In this document: positions 56,291-64,000 of the stretch, one piece after another
Numbering within the stretch: position 1 is the stretch's first letter
Layout of the letters: the number at the start of each line of letters is the position of its first letter
Source of the DNA: Bradyrhizobium iriomotense
GTDB lineage: Bacteria > Pseudomonadota > Alphaproteobacteria > Rhizobiales > Xanthobacteraceae
Assembly (NCBI RefSeq): GCF_030160715.1
Contig: NZ_BSOW01000007.1
Location: 186,001-250,000, forward strand
Length of the DNA stretch: 64,000 nucleotides
Direction of reading: 5' to 3'
Notes under the pieces: generated by a model
The model's database searches: none
What the model was told of the DNA's origin: nothing
The model's input: the letters and a program-made list of their open reading frames with translations, nothing else
Made by a program: the position numbers and the translations under genes

Positions 56291-56629
56291 GACGCTACGC
56301 CTCCGGGGAAATCAATTGGCCCAGCCAACCTCAGGGCAGCTGGTCCGATGCGTTTCGCATCTCCCGCCGGAGGCCCGCGGCCTCATGTCGCAGGCGGCAG
56401 AGGGCGGTCTTGGCGGCCCGGAACCCGGCGCGCAACCTTGCGAGCGAACCGTTGCAGGGCTGGTGCGACTAATAGATTGAGTTCCCGCGGCGGGACAAGC
56501 GCGGGCGTCGTGATCTCGATCACGACTCGTGACCTCAGTCGCGACTCGTGACCTTGCTCACAATACTGCGCGCGAGTTCCTGCTAAGGTGGCGATTGGAC
56601 GGCGAATTCTTTCAGTTGTTGGCATCGTC
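56291..56629 (+). promoter_or_regulatory. Upstream region of the caspase-like gene with 13-base direct repeat
   Basis: 339 bases without a gene. CGACTCGTGACCT occurs twice, at 56523-56535 and 56542-56554, 19 bases start to start. It lies about 90 bases before the start of the caspase-like gene and could be a tandem operator. No RNA gene seen. Confidence 0.4.
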
Positions 56630-58351
56630 ATGCGCAGCCTGTTCAGATCTTGCCCGTTGCTCCTTGTCTTGGCGCTAGTTCTGGTCGCCCAACCCGCCTT
56701 TGCCGGAAAGCGCGTCGCGCTTGTAATCGCCAATTCCGCGTATCAGAACGCGCCACCACTTCCGAACCCCGTCAACGACGGCGCGCTGATCGCGAAGATG
56801 TTGCAGGATGCTGGTTTTGACGTGGTCGATTCCCGTTACGACCTGCCGGCGCTGGAGACGCGGCGCGCCTTGCGAGACTTCGCCAACGCGGTGCGCGATG
56901 CCGATATCGCGGTGGTCTATTACGCCGGGCACGGCATCGAGGTCGATGGTGCGAATTACTTGATTCCGGTCGACGCCAAGCTCGAGCGCGACGCCGACGT
57001 ATACGATGAAACTCTTTCGCTGGATCGCGTCCTGGTCGCAGTCGATCCGGCAAAGCAGCTTCGTCTTGTGATCCTTGACGCCTGCCGCGACAATCCCTTC
57101 ACCAGGTCCATGAAGCGCGCGCTGGCCTCGCGCGGCATCGGGAGAGGACTCGCCCAGATCGAGCCAAGCATTCCCAACACGCTGGTCGCCTATTCGGCGA
57201 AGGCCGGCTCCACGGCACAGGACGGCGACGGCAGCAACAGCCCGTTCACGATCGCGTTGTCGCAGCGTCTGACGACGCCAGGTCTCGACGTGCGCCGTGC
57301 CCTCGGTTTCGTGCGCGACGATGTGCTGAAAAGCACCGGCAACAGGCAGGAGCCGTTCGTCTACGGCTCGCTCGGCGGCGAGGATGTGCCGCTGGTCCCG
57401 GTCAAGGCCGCGCCGAGTGCGTCGTCCGCGCCCCCTCCGCAGGCCGAGATGCGGCACGATTATGAACTCGCGCTGCAGATCGGCAACAAGGAGGCATTCA
57501 ACTTTTTTCTCGCCCAGTATCCAGACGGCTACTACGCAAATCTGGCAAAGCTTCAGCTGGCCAAAATTGCTGCGGAAGAGACGCGCGCCGCGGCGACCGA
57601 AAAAGCGCGTCTGGCCCAGCAGGAGCAGGCACGGCTCGCCTATGAGGGCGCTCAACAGTTGCAGCTGGCCAAGGCGGCCTCGGACCTGAGAGCAGCCGAA
57701 GATGCTCGTGTCGCCGCCGAGAAGGCCAAGGAAACAGCACAAGAGCAAGCCGCTCAGGCCGAGCAGAGGCGTGCCGCAGCCGATGCCGCTGCCGCCAAAA
57801 ACGTCGCACCAGTCTCGCCAGACCGGCCGCGAGAGACGAAAGTGGATGCAAAAATCGCGGCATTGCCCGCTCCGGAAGCGCCAGCGCCGCCACCGCAGGC
57901 CGAAGTTGCAAAATTAGTACAGGCCGAGTTGCGCCGCGTCGGCTGCTTCACTGGATCAGCCAATGGGGAGTGGGATGCGGCGTCACGCCGTTCGCTTGAG
58001 CTGTTCAACCAGCACGCCGGCACCAAGTTCGATGTCAAGGCCGCCAGCGTCGACGTGCTTGATGCGATCAAGCTCAAGCCGGCGCGCGTTTGTCCGTTGA
58101 TTTGCGCATCCGGCTTCAAACGCGACGGCGATCGCTGTGTCAGGATTGCCTGCGCCCCAGGTTACTTTGTCAATGACGACAATGAATGCGAGAAGCGTAA
58201 GGTGCGTCAATCCCCGTCCGCGAGGTATGATCGCAGCCCGTCCGCAAGGCAAGAGCGCAGGGAGGCTCCGGCAACGCCCAAGGCCGAGGCCAGCGCGGGC
58301 GACAAGCCGAAAGGCGGCGGAATGCCATTCATACCGTTCTTTTTGCCCTGA
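56630..58351 (+). CDS. Caspase-like (peptidase C14) protein with coiled coil and peptidoglycan-binding-like C-terminus
   Basis: A 573-residue exported protein. Signal peptide LFRSCPLLLVLALVLVAQPA, then FAGKR. The caspase domain covers about residues 27-250, with catalytic H101 (YYAGHGIEV) and C152 (ILDACRDNPF). About 320-430 is a long Ala/Glu/Gln coiled coil. About 440-510 resembles a peptidoglycan-binding domain (QAELRRVGCFTGSANGEWDA), and the end is Cys-rich (CPLICASGFKRDGDRC). ATG 56630 makes the signal peptide start correctly. Bacterial caspase-like proteins of this kind may cut after Arg/Lys in the periplasm; the target is unknown. Confidence 0.85.
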   Translation: MRSLFRSCPLLLVLALVLVAQPAFAGKRVALVIANSAYQNAPPLPNPVNDGALIAKMLQDAGFDVVDSRYDLPALETRRALRDFANAVRDADIAVVYYAGHGIEVDGANYLIPVDAKLERDADVYDETLSLDRVLVAVDPAKQLRLVILDACRDNPFTRSMKRALASRGIGRGLAQIEPSIPNTLVAYSAKAGSTAQDGDGSNSPFTIALSQRLTTPGLDVRRALGFVRDDVLKSTGNRQEPFVYGSLGGEDVPLVPVKAAPSASSAPPPQAEMRHDYELALQIGNKEAFNFFLAQYPDGYYANLAKLQLAKIAAEETRAAATEKARLAQQEQARLAYEGAQQLQLAKAASDLRAAEDARVAAEKAKETAQEQAAQAEQRRAAADAAAAKNVAPVSPDRPRETKVDAKIAALPAPEAPAPPPQAEVAKLVQAELRRVGCFTGSANGEWDAASRRSLELFNQHAGTKFDVKAASVDVLDAIKLKPARVCPLICASGFKRDGDRCVRIACAPGYFVNDDNECEKRKVRQSPSARYDRSPSARQERREAPATPKAEASAGDKPKGGGMPFIPFFLP

Positions 58352-58637
58352 AGATCTTGTGCTCACCTTGCTTCAAGAGGTATGCGCGCCAGCGCCCACC
58401 GAGGGTGCGTGCATCAGCTCGAAACGCTCACTCGCTAGGAAAACCCGATCCTTATCAAAAAGCAGCTCGCCGATCGGCGCCCTGCAGACGGGCAGTGACA
58501 ACAGCTCTTACAGGCCCGAGTCGTTCCGCAGTTCACCACCACCGCTCGGCGTCCAAGTTGCTAGGACCTTCGAAGTTTTTGCGCCTCCGTCCCTCTCGCT
58601 TGAGCGAGAGAGATCCAAACCGGCGCCCTAGTAAGCC

Positions 58638-58670
58638 ATTGGTCTTGCGGGAATCCCGTACTAGACCAAT
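58638..58670 (+). other. Hairpin with 8-base outer and 5-base inner arms
   Basis: ATTGGTCT (58638-58645) pairs with AGACCAAT (58663-58670), and inner CGGGA (58648-58652) with TCCCG (58654-58658). TTTT nearly follows (ATTTTGC). It may be a terminator downstream of the caspase-like gene, though 290 bases away. Confidence 0.5.
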
Positions 58671-58826
58671 TTTGCGGGTCCTAAGATTCGGAGAAAATTC
58701 GGTTCTCCAGATATATCCAGCTCACAGTTGGATGGATGATGGGAGTTCTCCGCCGATAAAAATGCAGGAAAGCGGCCGCATTTCTGGCCTGTCTCCAGAT
58801 CGAATTACGAGATGATTTTGGTGGCG

Positions 58827-58855
58827 TGGCGGAGAGAGTGCCCGCCGAACCCACG
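58827..58855 (-). other. tRNA-Ser 3'-end-like fragment (possible attachment-site remnant)
   Basis: On the minus strand CCGTGGGTTCG, 6 unmatched bases, then ACTCTCTCCGCCA. A tRNA-Ser 3' end reads CCGTGGGTTCG-AATCCC-ACTCTCTCCGCCA. The six differing bases break the T-stem, and no anticodon arm is seen, so it is not a functional tRNA. It fits a decayed integration site next to the recombinase and capsid genes. Confidence 0.45.
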
Positions 58856-58976
58856 GCGGATGTCAGCGTAGTTTCAATTACTTGGGTATGCGCTCGGGAG
58901 CGCCGCTGTACATTTTACTGTACGCTTCTGGAGCGGCGTTTTGCTGTTTTGCTCCCAAAGGAATGGGAGAGGCATA

Positions 58977-59069
58977 GGGGTCACAGGGGGTGTTTGTCTT
59001 TTTGCGAGGAAGAACAAACTGGATAAGTGACCCCTGTGCCCTCCCCTGTGACCCCCTGTGCCCCCTGTG
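58977..59069. repeat. CCCTGTG repeat array with inverted copy
   Basis: CCCTGTG starts at 59032, 59044, 59054 and 59063 (12, 10 and 9 bases apart). GGGGTCACAGGGG at 58977-58989 is a perfect inverted copy of CCCCTGTGACCCC at 59043-59055. It stands upstream of the first gene of the accessory block and looks like iterons or an operator array. Confidence 0.7.
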
Positions 59070-59141
59070 CCGTGGAGGTACACACGCGCGGGTGTTTGGT
59101 ACGGTTGACGCGAACACCGATTGCGTTTTGGTTTCACACCT

Positions 59142-59723
59142 ATGTCAGGCGCGTTCGGCTTGCTCACTGATCAACATGCCACGCACTTCCCGCCCGATCG
59201 TCTCGTGGAGAACCGGGCGCGGCTCTGCTCGTTCGCGCTCCACCGTGCCGGCGCGTTCGCGGCCGACGGCGTCGTGACGGAGGTCAGGTGGGGTGACGGG
59301 GGCCGCCGCCTCGCCAGACAGGCGCCCGACATTTTGCTCGGCGACATCCGCATTGCCGTCGTGTGGGACGAACTGAAGCGGCCGTGGTTCCTGTGTCCGC
59401 GATGCCAGCGCCGATGTCGGCATCTCTATTTCGACGAGATCGCCTGCCGGACCTGTTGTGCAGGCGGTCTCGACTATGCCAGCCGTCACGTGCATCGCTC
59501 AACGCCCGGCGTCCACCGCATTGCGCGCTGGCGGCGACAGCTCGTCGGACTTGGCGTCGACGCGCGCCCGTTCGAGCCGCTGCCGATGAATTCGCGATCG
59601 ACTCGCGTCCGTCGCCTCGTTGCGAAGATCATCGCCGAGGAGAACGCGCTGATTGGTCATCTCGGCGGCGTGAACCGCGACCTCCACCGCCGCGCCCGGC
59701 GTCGTGGTATGCTGCCGAAATGA
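59142..59723 (+). CDS. Zinc-ribbon protein of the accessory element
   Basis: A 193-residue protein with a CxxC-type zinc ribbon: FLCPRCQRRCRHLYFDEIAC then RTCC. The C-terminal half is Arg-rich (HRIARWRRQLVGLG, RVRRLVAKII), suggesting nucleic acid binding. ATG 59142 is used; TTG 59121 is an alternative. It overlaps the next gene by four bases (ATGA). Family recognised only as a hypothetical protein seen in mobile segments of rhizobial genomes; function unknown. Confidence 0.7.
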   Translation: MSGAFGLLTDQHATHFPPDRLVENRARLCSFALHRAGAFAADGVVTEVRWGDGGRRLARQAPDILLGDIRIAVVWDELKRPWFLCPRCQRRCRHLYFDEIACRTCCAGGLDYASRHVHRSTPGVHRIARWRRQLVGLGVDARPFEPLPMNSRSTRVRRLVAKIIAEENALIGHLGGVNRDLHRRARRRGMLPK

Positions 59724-60145
59724 ACGAGATCATCACCATCGATGGCGAGGACATCGTGCAGGCCCGCGTGCGCGGCGAATCTGTGCGCAACATCGCCAAG
59801 CGGTTCGGCTGCTCGATTGCTGACGTCAACGACGTGCTTGATCGCTTCGCCGCCATGACGATCACAAACAAATTGCGCGTGCATACACTGGCTTTGGAGC
59901 TTGAAAGGCTCGACGAATTGCAGCGGGTGTTCGAGAGCCAGGCACGCGGCGGCGACGTGCAGTCGGCGTTGCTGGTGACCAAGATCATCGAGCGCCGCAG
60001 CGTGCTGCTCGGGCTTTCGATGCAGCCGCGATCCGATCCGCAGGTCATCGAGGGTCAGGTGCAGCCCGCTGAAAATTCGACTGAACGGGTCCGCGCCGCC
60101 ATCGATCGCATTCGCGGCAAGCTGCCGAAGCCCGAGGGCGAGTAG
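59720..60145 (+). CDS. Helix-turn-helix protein, possible small terminase-like
   Basis: A 141-residue protein with an N-terminal HTH (VRNIAKRFGCSIADVNDVLD) and a helical middle (LALELERLDELQRVFES, ALLVTKIIERRSVLLGL) of the sort found in phage small terminase-like proteins. The start overlaps the zinc-ribbon gene's stop, so both are translationally coupled. DNA packaging recognition or transcription control are equally possible. Confidence 0.65.
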   Translation: MNEIITIDGEDIVQARVRGESVRNIAKRFGCSIADVNDVLDRFAAMTITNKLRVHTLALELERLDELQRVFESQARGGDVQSALLVTKIIERRSVLLGLSMQPRSDPQVIEGQVQPAENSTERVRAAIDRIRGKLPKPEGE

Positions 60146-60231
60146 CAGAGAAGAATTTTCCCCGCGCCGGTCCTTGCCGCCGGCCGTCCATAACATATCT
60201 CATGAACGTCTGAAGTGTTATAGGAACCGTC

Positions 60232-60867
60232 ATGCGCGGCCGTTTCATCGCCTACTATCGGGTCTCGACCGACAAGCAGGGCAAGTCGGGCCTCGGCCTC
60301 GATGCCCAGCGCAAGGCCGTGCGCGACTATCTCGACGGCGGCAAGTGGGAGCTGGTCGGCGAGTTCACCGAGGTCGAGAGCGGCAAGCGCAACGACAGGC
60401 CCGAGCTGGAGAGGGCGCTCGCCGCCTGCAGGAAGCATAAGGCGAAGCTGGTCATCGCGAAGCTCGACAGGCTGTCGCGCAATCTCGCGTTCATCGCCAC
60501 GCTCATGAACCGCAAGGTCGACTTCGTCTGCTGCGACAACCCGACCGCCACGAAGTTCACAATCCACATCCTCGCTGCAGTCGCCGAGCACGAGCGCGAT
60601 GCGATCTCCGCCCGGACCAAGGCCGCGCTCGCCGCCGCCAAGGCCAAGGGCAGGAAGCTCGGCAACTATCGACGCATCGCCAAGGCCAAGCAGGAAGCCG
60701 CCACGGCCCGCGCTGAAGCTGTGCGGCCCGCGATCACGTCGACGCGTCACCTCTCGATGCAGGCGGCCGCCGACGAGCTGAACAGTCGCGGCATCAGGAC
60801 CGCGACAGGCAAGCCATGGCATGCGATACAGGTCTCGCGCGTCCGTCAGCGCCTCGGCCTGCGATGA
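60232..60867 (+). CDS. Serine recombinase (resolvase/invertase family)
   Basis: A 211-residue recombinase. The catalytic Ser is in AYYRVSTDKQGKSGLGLDAQ, and the Arg pair lies in KLDRLSRNLAF. A C-terminal HTH region reads LSMQAAADELNSRGIRTATG and WHAIQVSRVRQRLG. It can cut and exchange DNA at specific sites and is the likely mobility enzyme of the segment. A resolvase-size protein without the large C-terminal domain of phage serine integrases, so it may invert or resolve rather than integrate. Confidence 0.9.
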   Translation: MRGRFIAYYRVSTDKQGKSGLGLDAQRKAVRDYLDGGKWELVGEFTEVESGKRNDRPELERALAACRKHKAKLVIAKLDRLSRNLAFIATLMNRKVDFVCCDNPTATKFTIHILAAVAEHERDAISARTKAALAAAKAKGRKLGNYRRIAKAKQEAATARAEAVRPAITSTRHLSMQAAADELNSRGIRTATGKPWHAIQVSRVRQRLGLR

Positions 60868-60997
60868 TGCCGGGGGATTCGGATTCTCGGCGTGAAATTT
60901 TTTCGCCCGGGCTGGAGGTACCCCCTCTCCAGTCAATTCCCCGACCTTCACCCACACCTCCGCGTGTTGTAAACTGCACTGGCTAGGGGATGCTGCG

Positions 60998-61177
60998 ATG
61001 CAGGACTATGAGCGTCATCTCGAAAAGCTGCGCCGCGACGCCGCCGAATGCGAGCTGATCGCGAACCTTGCGACCGACAAGAGCAAGCGCGAGCTGTTCA
61101 CCCGCCTTGCCAAGCATCTCGCGACGCTCGCGGACGAGGTCGAGCGCGAGCTGGCCGCCAAGAAGCCTGCAGGCTGA
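60998..61177 (+). CDS. Small helical protein
   Basis: A 59-residue protein from ATG 60998 (TAGGGGA upstream), reading QDYERHLEKLRRDAAECELI and ending REL then AAKKPAG. Almost wholly helical and charged, it looks like a small rhizobial protein of unknown function. The codon pattern and clean start support a gene. Confidence 0.55.
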   Translation: MQDYERHLEKLRRDAAECELIANLATDKSKRELFTRLAKHLATLADEVERELAAKKPAG

Positions 61178-61457
61178 ACCTCCGACACATTGTCGCACCA
61201 CACCCTCCAGTGTAAGCCTGTTGTGCCGGTCCATCCGGCAGGGGGACGAGGGGCTCGGTCAGGTGCGGACATGCCGGGCCCCTCCGAACCACCACTGCTC
61301 CATCGCCCGGCAACGCCGCCATCCCGCGCCGCGCCGTGCCGCCCGCGCGTTGAACCCACCACCCGCTCCCTCAACAGCGCCCGAGGCAAATCCCTCTCAG
61401 CGGCCTTCTGCAGCCCGCTGAAGTGCAATTAAGCGGATAGGCTAAAGCTGGCGGTGT

Positions 61458-61763
61458 ATGCCGGTGCGCGAGCGTCTGGCGATGCGCATCAAGGAGCTGC
61501 AGCCCAAGGCGTCGAACCGGCAGGTGGCGAAGGTGCTGGGGGTCGGCAGCCGCACCGTGGATCGAGACACTGCGTCAAATGACGCACCTGCAGAGAGAAA
61601 CCTGAATCCTATCAACGCTCCCCAAACGGCGGCTGCGCCAAATGACGCAAAACCGATCAGCGGCCCTGCCGCCGCCCGCCTGATCGAGCGCCGCGAGACC
61701 GGCGCGGCCGAGCGCAAGGAGAGAGTGCGCGCTTTTATTGCAAGCCACGCTTGTGGAGGCTGA
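61458..61763 (+). CDS. Small HTH protein of the accessory element
   Basis: A 101-residue protein with a helix-turn-helix-like stretch (ASNRQVAKVLGVGSRTVDRD) followed by a low-complexity linker (Asn, Ala, Pro) and a basic C-terminus. This layout is common in phage-type DNA-binding proteins. It overlaps the 3' end of the opposite-strand gene at 61735 by 29 bases. Confidence 0.6.
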   Translation: MPVRERLAMRIKELQPKASNRQVAKVLGVGSRTVDRDTASNDAPAERNLNPINAPQTAAAPNDAKPISGPAAARLIERRETGAAERKERVRAFIASHACGG

Positions 61764-61950
61764 TGATCACTAAGCGAATGATGCAATCCGATACTGACTC
61801 GCCGTCCAGCTGCAACCTCTGCAGCCACTTCGACGTTGCCGCGTCGATCTCGGTCTGCCAGTTGCCGTTGGGCAAGCGCCGCCCGGTCGGGGATTCGATC
61901 GCGCTCGCGATCAGGGCCCGACACTCCTCGGTAATCTCGATATCTGGCAT
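61735..61950 (-). CDS. Small hypothetical protein
   Basis: A 71-residue protein reading PDIEITEECRALIASAIESP and GNWQTEIDAATSKWLQRLQL with DGESVSDCIIRLVI near the end. Tail-to-tail with the HTH gene. The regular amphipathic pattern (LIASAIES, ATSKWLQRL) suggests a real protein, but no family is recognised. Confidence 0.5.
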   Translation of the reverse strand: MPDIEITEECRALIASAIESPTGRRLPNGNWQTEIDAATSKWLQRLQLDGESVSDCIIRLVIISLHKRGLQ

Positions 61951-62116
61951 AGCTTGATGGAGGCAAACTCTCGCGGGTGGCCCTCAGCGCGGTCCGGTGT
62001 TGCCCCAGCCCGAGAGGATCGGCCAGTTAAATTGCAGCAATGAAAATTGGACGTGCTCGGCGTCTGTGTCGCGCACCCGCGCGCGTGTACCGCTTCCGCT
62101 TTTCCGCCTGACCGTT

Positions 62117-62133
62117 TCGGGTATATAACCCGA
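62117..62133 (+). promoter_or_regulatory. Palindrome overlapping a TATA-like -10 before the capsid gene
   Basis: TCGGGT and ACCCGA are separated by ATATA, making a perfect 6-base inverted repeat over a -10-like TATATAAC. It lies 60 bases before the capsid start. It could be a repressor site. Confidence 0.5.
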
Positions 62134-62192
62134 GCGACCCGCGAGCGTATCCCGCCTCCAACGTCATGCGAGGCGGTGGAAAGCCGCTCGCC

Positions 62193-63419
62193 ATGACCGA
62201 CCAATCCGGCATTCAGGACCTGCTCGCAGAGATCAAGGCTGCGCGCGAAAGTCTCAAGGACGCGCCGAGCGCCAAGAAGTTCGCCGCGCTTGAGACAAGC
62301 GTCAACGACATCATCAGGCGCATCAGCCGCCCCGGCGCGCTCGATGCCGCCGATCTCGCCCTTGAGCGCAAGCACGCCACCGACTACCTGACCGCGCGCC
62401 ACGTCCTGAAGGTCGGGGCCTCGCCGCTGCCGCCCGAATTCGGTGGCCAAGAGATCGAGCAGGCCATTGCCGCGCGCAAGGCGTTTCGGAGCTTCCTCCG
62501 CTTCGGCGATTTCCAGCGCATGCTCGATCCGGAGCGCAAGGCGCTGAGCGAATTCGCGCTCGGCCAGTTCGGCGTGCTGGTGCCGCCGCAGATCAGCGAC
62601 CGCATCCTCTCGTGCCTCACCGACCCCGGCGACCTCGCCGGCATCGTCGACAACCTCACGATCAGCGGCGCCTCGATCCAGTTCTTGATCGACAATGCGG
62701 ATTTCGAGGACCTGTTCGGCTGGGCCTGCGAGGCCGAGTGCGCGGCCAATGGCACCGGGGCCGATGCCGCGAAGGGGCTCGGGCAGCTGGAGCTGAGGCC
62801 CGAGGAGCTGCGCGGCCTGATCTGCGCCACGCGCTCATTCCTCGACGACGCCGCGATCGACATCGAAAGCTGGATCAGTCGCAAGGCGCAGGCCGGTGTC
62901 CGCAAGATCGCCTCGCGCGCGATTGCGTCAGGCTCGGGCAACGGCATGCCGATCGGCATCCTCAATCCGATGGCCGGCATCCCAATCTGCGATACCGGCG
63001 TCGACACGCCAGCCGGCACCTTCACGTGGCAGGACCTCGTTATGCTGATGTTTCAGGTGCCGATCGCCTACCATGCCGGCGCGACGTGGGTGGCGAACCA
63101 GCGCACGCTCGGACTGCTGTTCTCCATGAGCGACGCAGCGGGCCGCCCGATCGTCCAGCAGGACCTGCAGGCCGCACCGCGCTTCACACTGCTCGGCCAT
63201 CCGATCGTGGTCTCTGAATTCTGGCCCGACGTCGCCCCCGGCGCGACGCCGCTTGCGTTCGGCAATTTCCGCGAGGCCTACATGCTGATCAATCGCCGCG
63301 CGCTGACGATTCTGCCGGACCAATATTCTGCCGGCTTCTGCATCCTCTACAAGCTGTTCGCCCGGCTCGGCGGCGGCATCATCTGCCCGGATGCGCTGCG
63401 GCTGCTGCGGGTCAGGTGA
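62193..63419 (+). CDS. Phage major capsid protein (HK97 fold)
   Basis: A 408-residue protein. It has a helical N-terminal scaffold-like part (residues about 1-100, IQDLLAEIKAARESLKDAPS) and an HK97-type shell region with FALGQFGVLVPPQISDRILS and the C-terminal NQRTLGLLFSMSDAAGRPIV and FGNFREAYMLINRRALTILP, the last segment being typical of HK97 capsids. ATG 62193 is chosen; an earlier in-frame ATG at 62166 is possible. No portal, protease or terminase gene lies within the window, though genes may follow past its edge. Confidence 0.85.
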   Translation: MTDQSGIQDLLAEIKAARESLKDAPSAKKFAALETSVNDIIRRISRPGALDAADLALERKHATDYLTARHVLKVGASPLPPEFGGQEIEQAIAARKAFRSFLRFGDFQRMLDPERKALSEFALGQFGVLVPPQISDRILSCLTDPGDLAGIVDNLTISGASIQFLIDNADFEDLFGWACEAECAANGTGADAAKGLGQLELRPEELRGLICATRSFLDDAAIDIESWISRKAQAGVRKIASRAIASGSGNGMPIGILNPMAGIPICDTGVDTPAGTFTWQDLVMLMFQVPIAYHAGATWVANQRTLGLLFSMSDAAGRPIVQQDLQAAPRFTLLGHPIVVSEFWPDVAPGATPLAFGNFREAYMLINRRALTILPDQYSAGFCILYKLFARLGGGIICPDALRLLRVR

Positions 63420-63823
63420 TGACGGCGCTCGCCCCCGTCTCCGACGCGCCGCCCGTAATCAGCGTCAGGCGCAAGGGCCATCTGCTCGTCATTCCGCGCT
63501 GTCCCTTTTGCGGGATGCGCGGTCACACCCACGGCGACGGCGGCAGGCCCGGGCCGTTCTACGGCCACCGTCTCACCCACTGCATGACGGACCCGCTCCC
63601 GCGAGAGGCGTCACGCGGCTACTTCCTCGCCGACGAGGACGCGCCGCGCGAGACGCGCGCGGTCGCCGCTGGCCACGCGCCGGGCTGTTACCGGGAATGC
63701 CACGCGCTGCGCCGGGGTGCCGGCAGCACGCTCTACGTCATCTTCCCGCGCGACGATCCGTATCCGCTCGACGTCCGCTTCTATGTCTGGCAGCGCAGGC
63801 AAGGCCGGTGGCGGCGGCGCTGA
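63419..63823 (+). CDS. Hypothetical protein with CxxC/His motif after capsid gene
   Basis: A 134-residue protein whose ATG overlaps the capsid stop (TGATG), so it is translationally coupled. RCPFCGMRGHTHGDGG and GHRLTHC could bind zinc. The rest is Arg-rich. I recognise no family. A role in the capsid unit is inferred from coupling. Confidence 0.6.
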   Translation: MTALAPVSDAPPVISVRRKGHLLVIPRCPFCGMRGHTHGDGGRPGPFYGHRLTHCMTDPLPREASRGYFLADEDAPRETRAVAAGHAPGCYRECHALRRGAGSTLYVIFPRDDPYPLDVRFYVWQRRQGRWRRR

Positions 63824-64000
63824 GGTCGTTTGTGGCGCCCCCTCACTGAGGTCCGCTTAATGGGGGCGTAGCGGACGCGATTTGCTCACGCTGAGTTCTT
63901 CGCCTTGTGACCCAACTCGGACTCCAGACGACTGCGATGCAAACGCCATCGAGGCGCTGCTGCCGCTCCTCTAGGATGATCTCTTCTAATACTGCCTCTA

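Larger units (their letters stand above)
58352..59141. other. Gene-free boundary region of the accessory segment
   Basis: 790 bases with no gene that I can support; open frames here lack start signals or family likeness. It contains a hairpin (58638-58670), a tRNA-Ser-like fragment (58827-58855) and a CCCTGTG repeat array (58977-59069), listed separately. It probably marks the left edge of inserted DNA. Confidence 0.55.

Noticed and set aside
58827..58860. Complete tRNA-Ser gene
   Set aside because: Only the 3' end resembles it; the T-stem is broken and no anticodon or D arm is present.
58357..59117. Several open frames on both strands of the 58.4-59.1 kb gap
   Set aside because: No ribosome binding site, low-complexity composition and no family resemblance.

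Overview
The window looks like chromosome of a Bradyrhizobium-type alphaproteobacterium. It is GC-rich and densely coding. It holds several families of intergenic palindromes of the kind common in that genus. It carries an ACC deaminase with its Lrp-type regulator, and an amino acid:[carrier protein] ligase whose zinc ligands (C131, E176, C279) fall at the residue numbers I recall for the Bradyrhizobium japonicum enzyme BLL0957. The species cannot be fixed from sequence reading alone.

Layout. 1-5.0 kb: metabolic genes on the minus strand (AraC-type regulator cut by the window edge, GST, acyl-CoA dehydrogenase, glycosyltransferase, XRE regulator). 5.2-13.4 kb: plus-strand genes, including a Gram-negative sortase and its vWA substrate protein, a DUF1614 membrane protein, a glycosyltransferase, an NDP-forming acyl-CoA synthetase-like protein and an MCE protein. 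13.5-21.2 kb: a minus-strand operon urtABCDE-fmdA-fmdB-amiE that imports urea or short amides and hydrolyses amides to ammonia. Divergent from it (21.4-25.7 kb) lie a very large NCS1 permease / Cys-rich / histidine kinase / receiver fusion and a LuxR-type response regulator, the most distinctive system here. 25.9-31.2 kb: Baeyer-Villiger-type monooxygenase, trypsin-like protease, HAD hydrolase, and mtnA-mtnP of methylthioadenosine salvage. 31.5-35.3 kb: a carrier protein facing an acyl-CoA dehydrogenase homologue, the amino acid:[carrier protein] ligase and a GNAT-like protein, a route that should load a free amino acid onto a carrier protein for an unknown product. 35.4-43.4 kb: methyltransferase, branched-chain aminotransferase, esterase, metY-metA, polysaccharide deacetylase and recQ. 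43.6-47.5 kb: acdS / acdR with a PLP enzyme and CMD-family genes.

47.5-58.4 kb is looser: a diguanylate cyclase broken by one extra base, a TadG-like protein, a two-gene TRAP permease without a binding protein, several small exported or membrane proteins (one with aromatic tandem repeats), and a caspase-like protein. 58.4-64 kb is accessory DNA. It holds a tRNA-Ser-like fragment, CCCTGTG repeats, zinc-ribbon and HTH genes, a serine recombinase and an HK97-type capsid protein, with no portal or large terminase in view, so it is a prophage remnant or capsid-carrying element running off the right edge.

Three genes (46.5, 48.6 and 55.3 kb) are each interrupted by one apparent single-base indel. 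This may be real decay or residual sequencing error. No complete tRNA, rRNA or CRISPR array was found.
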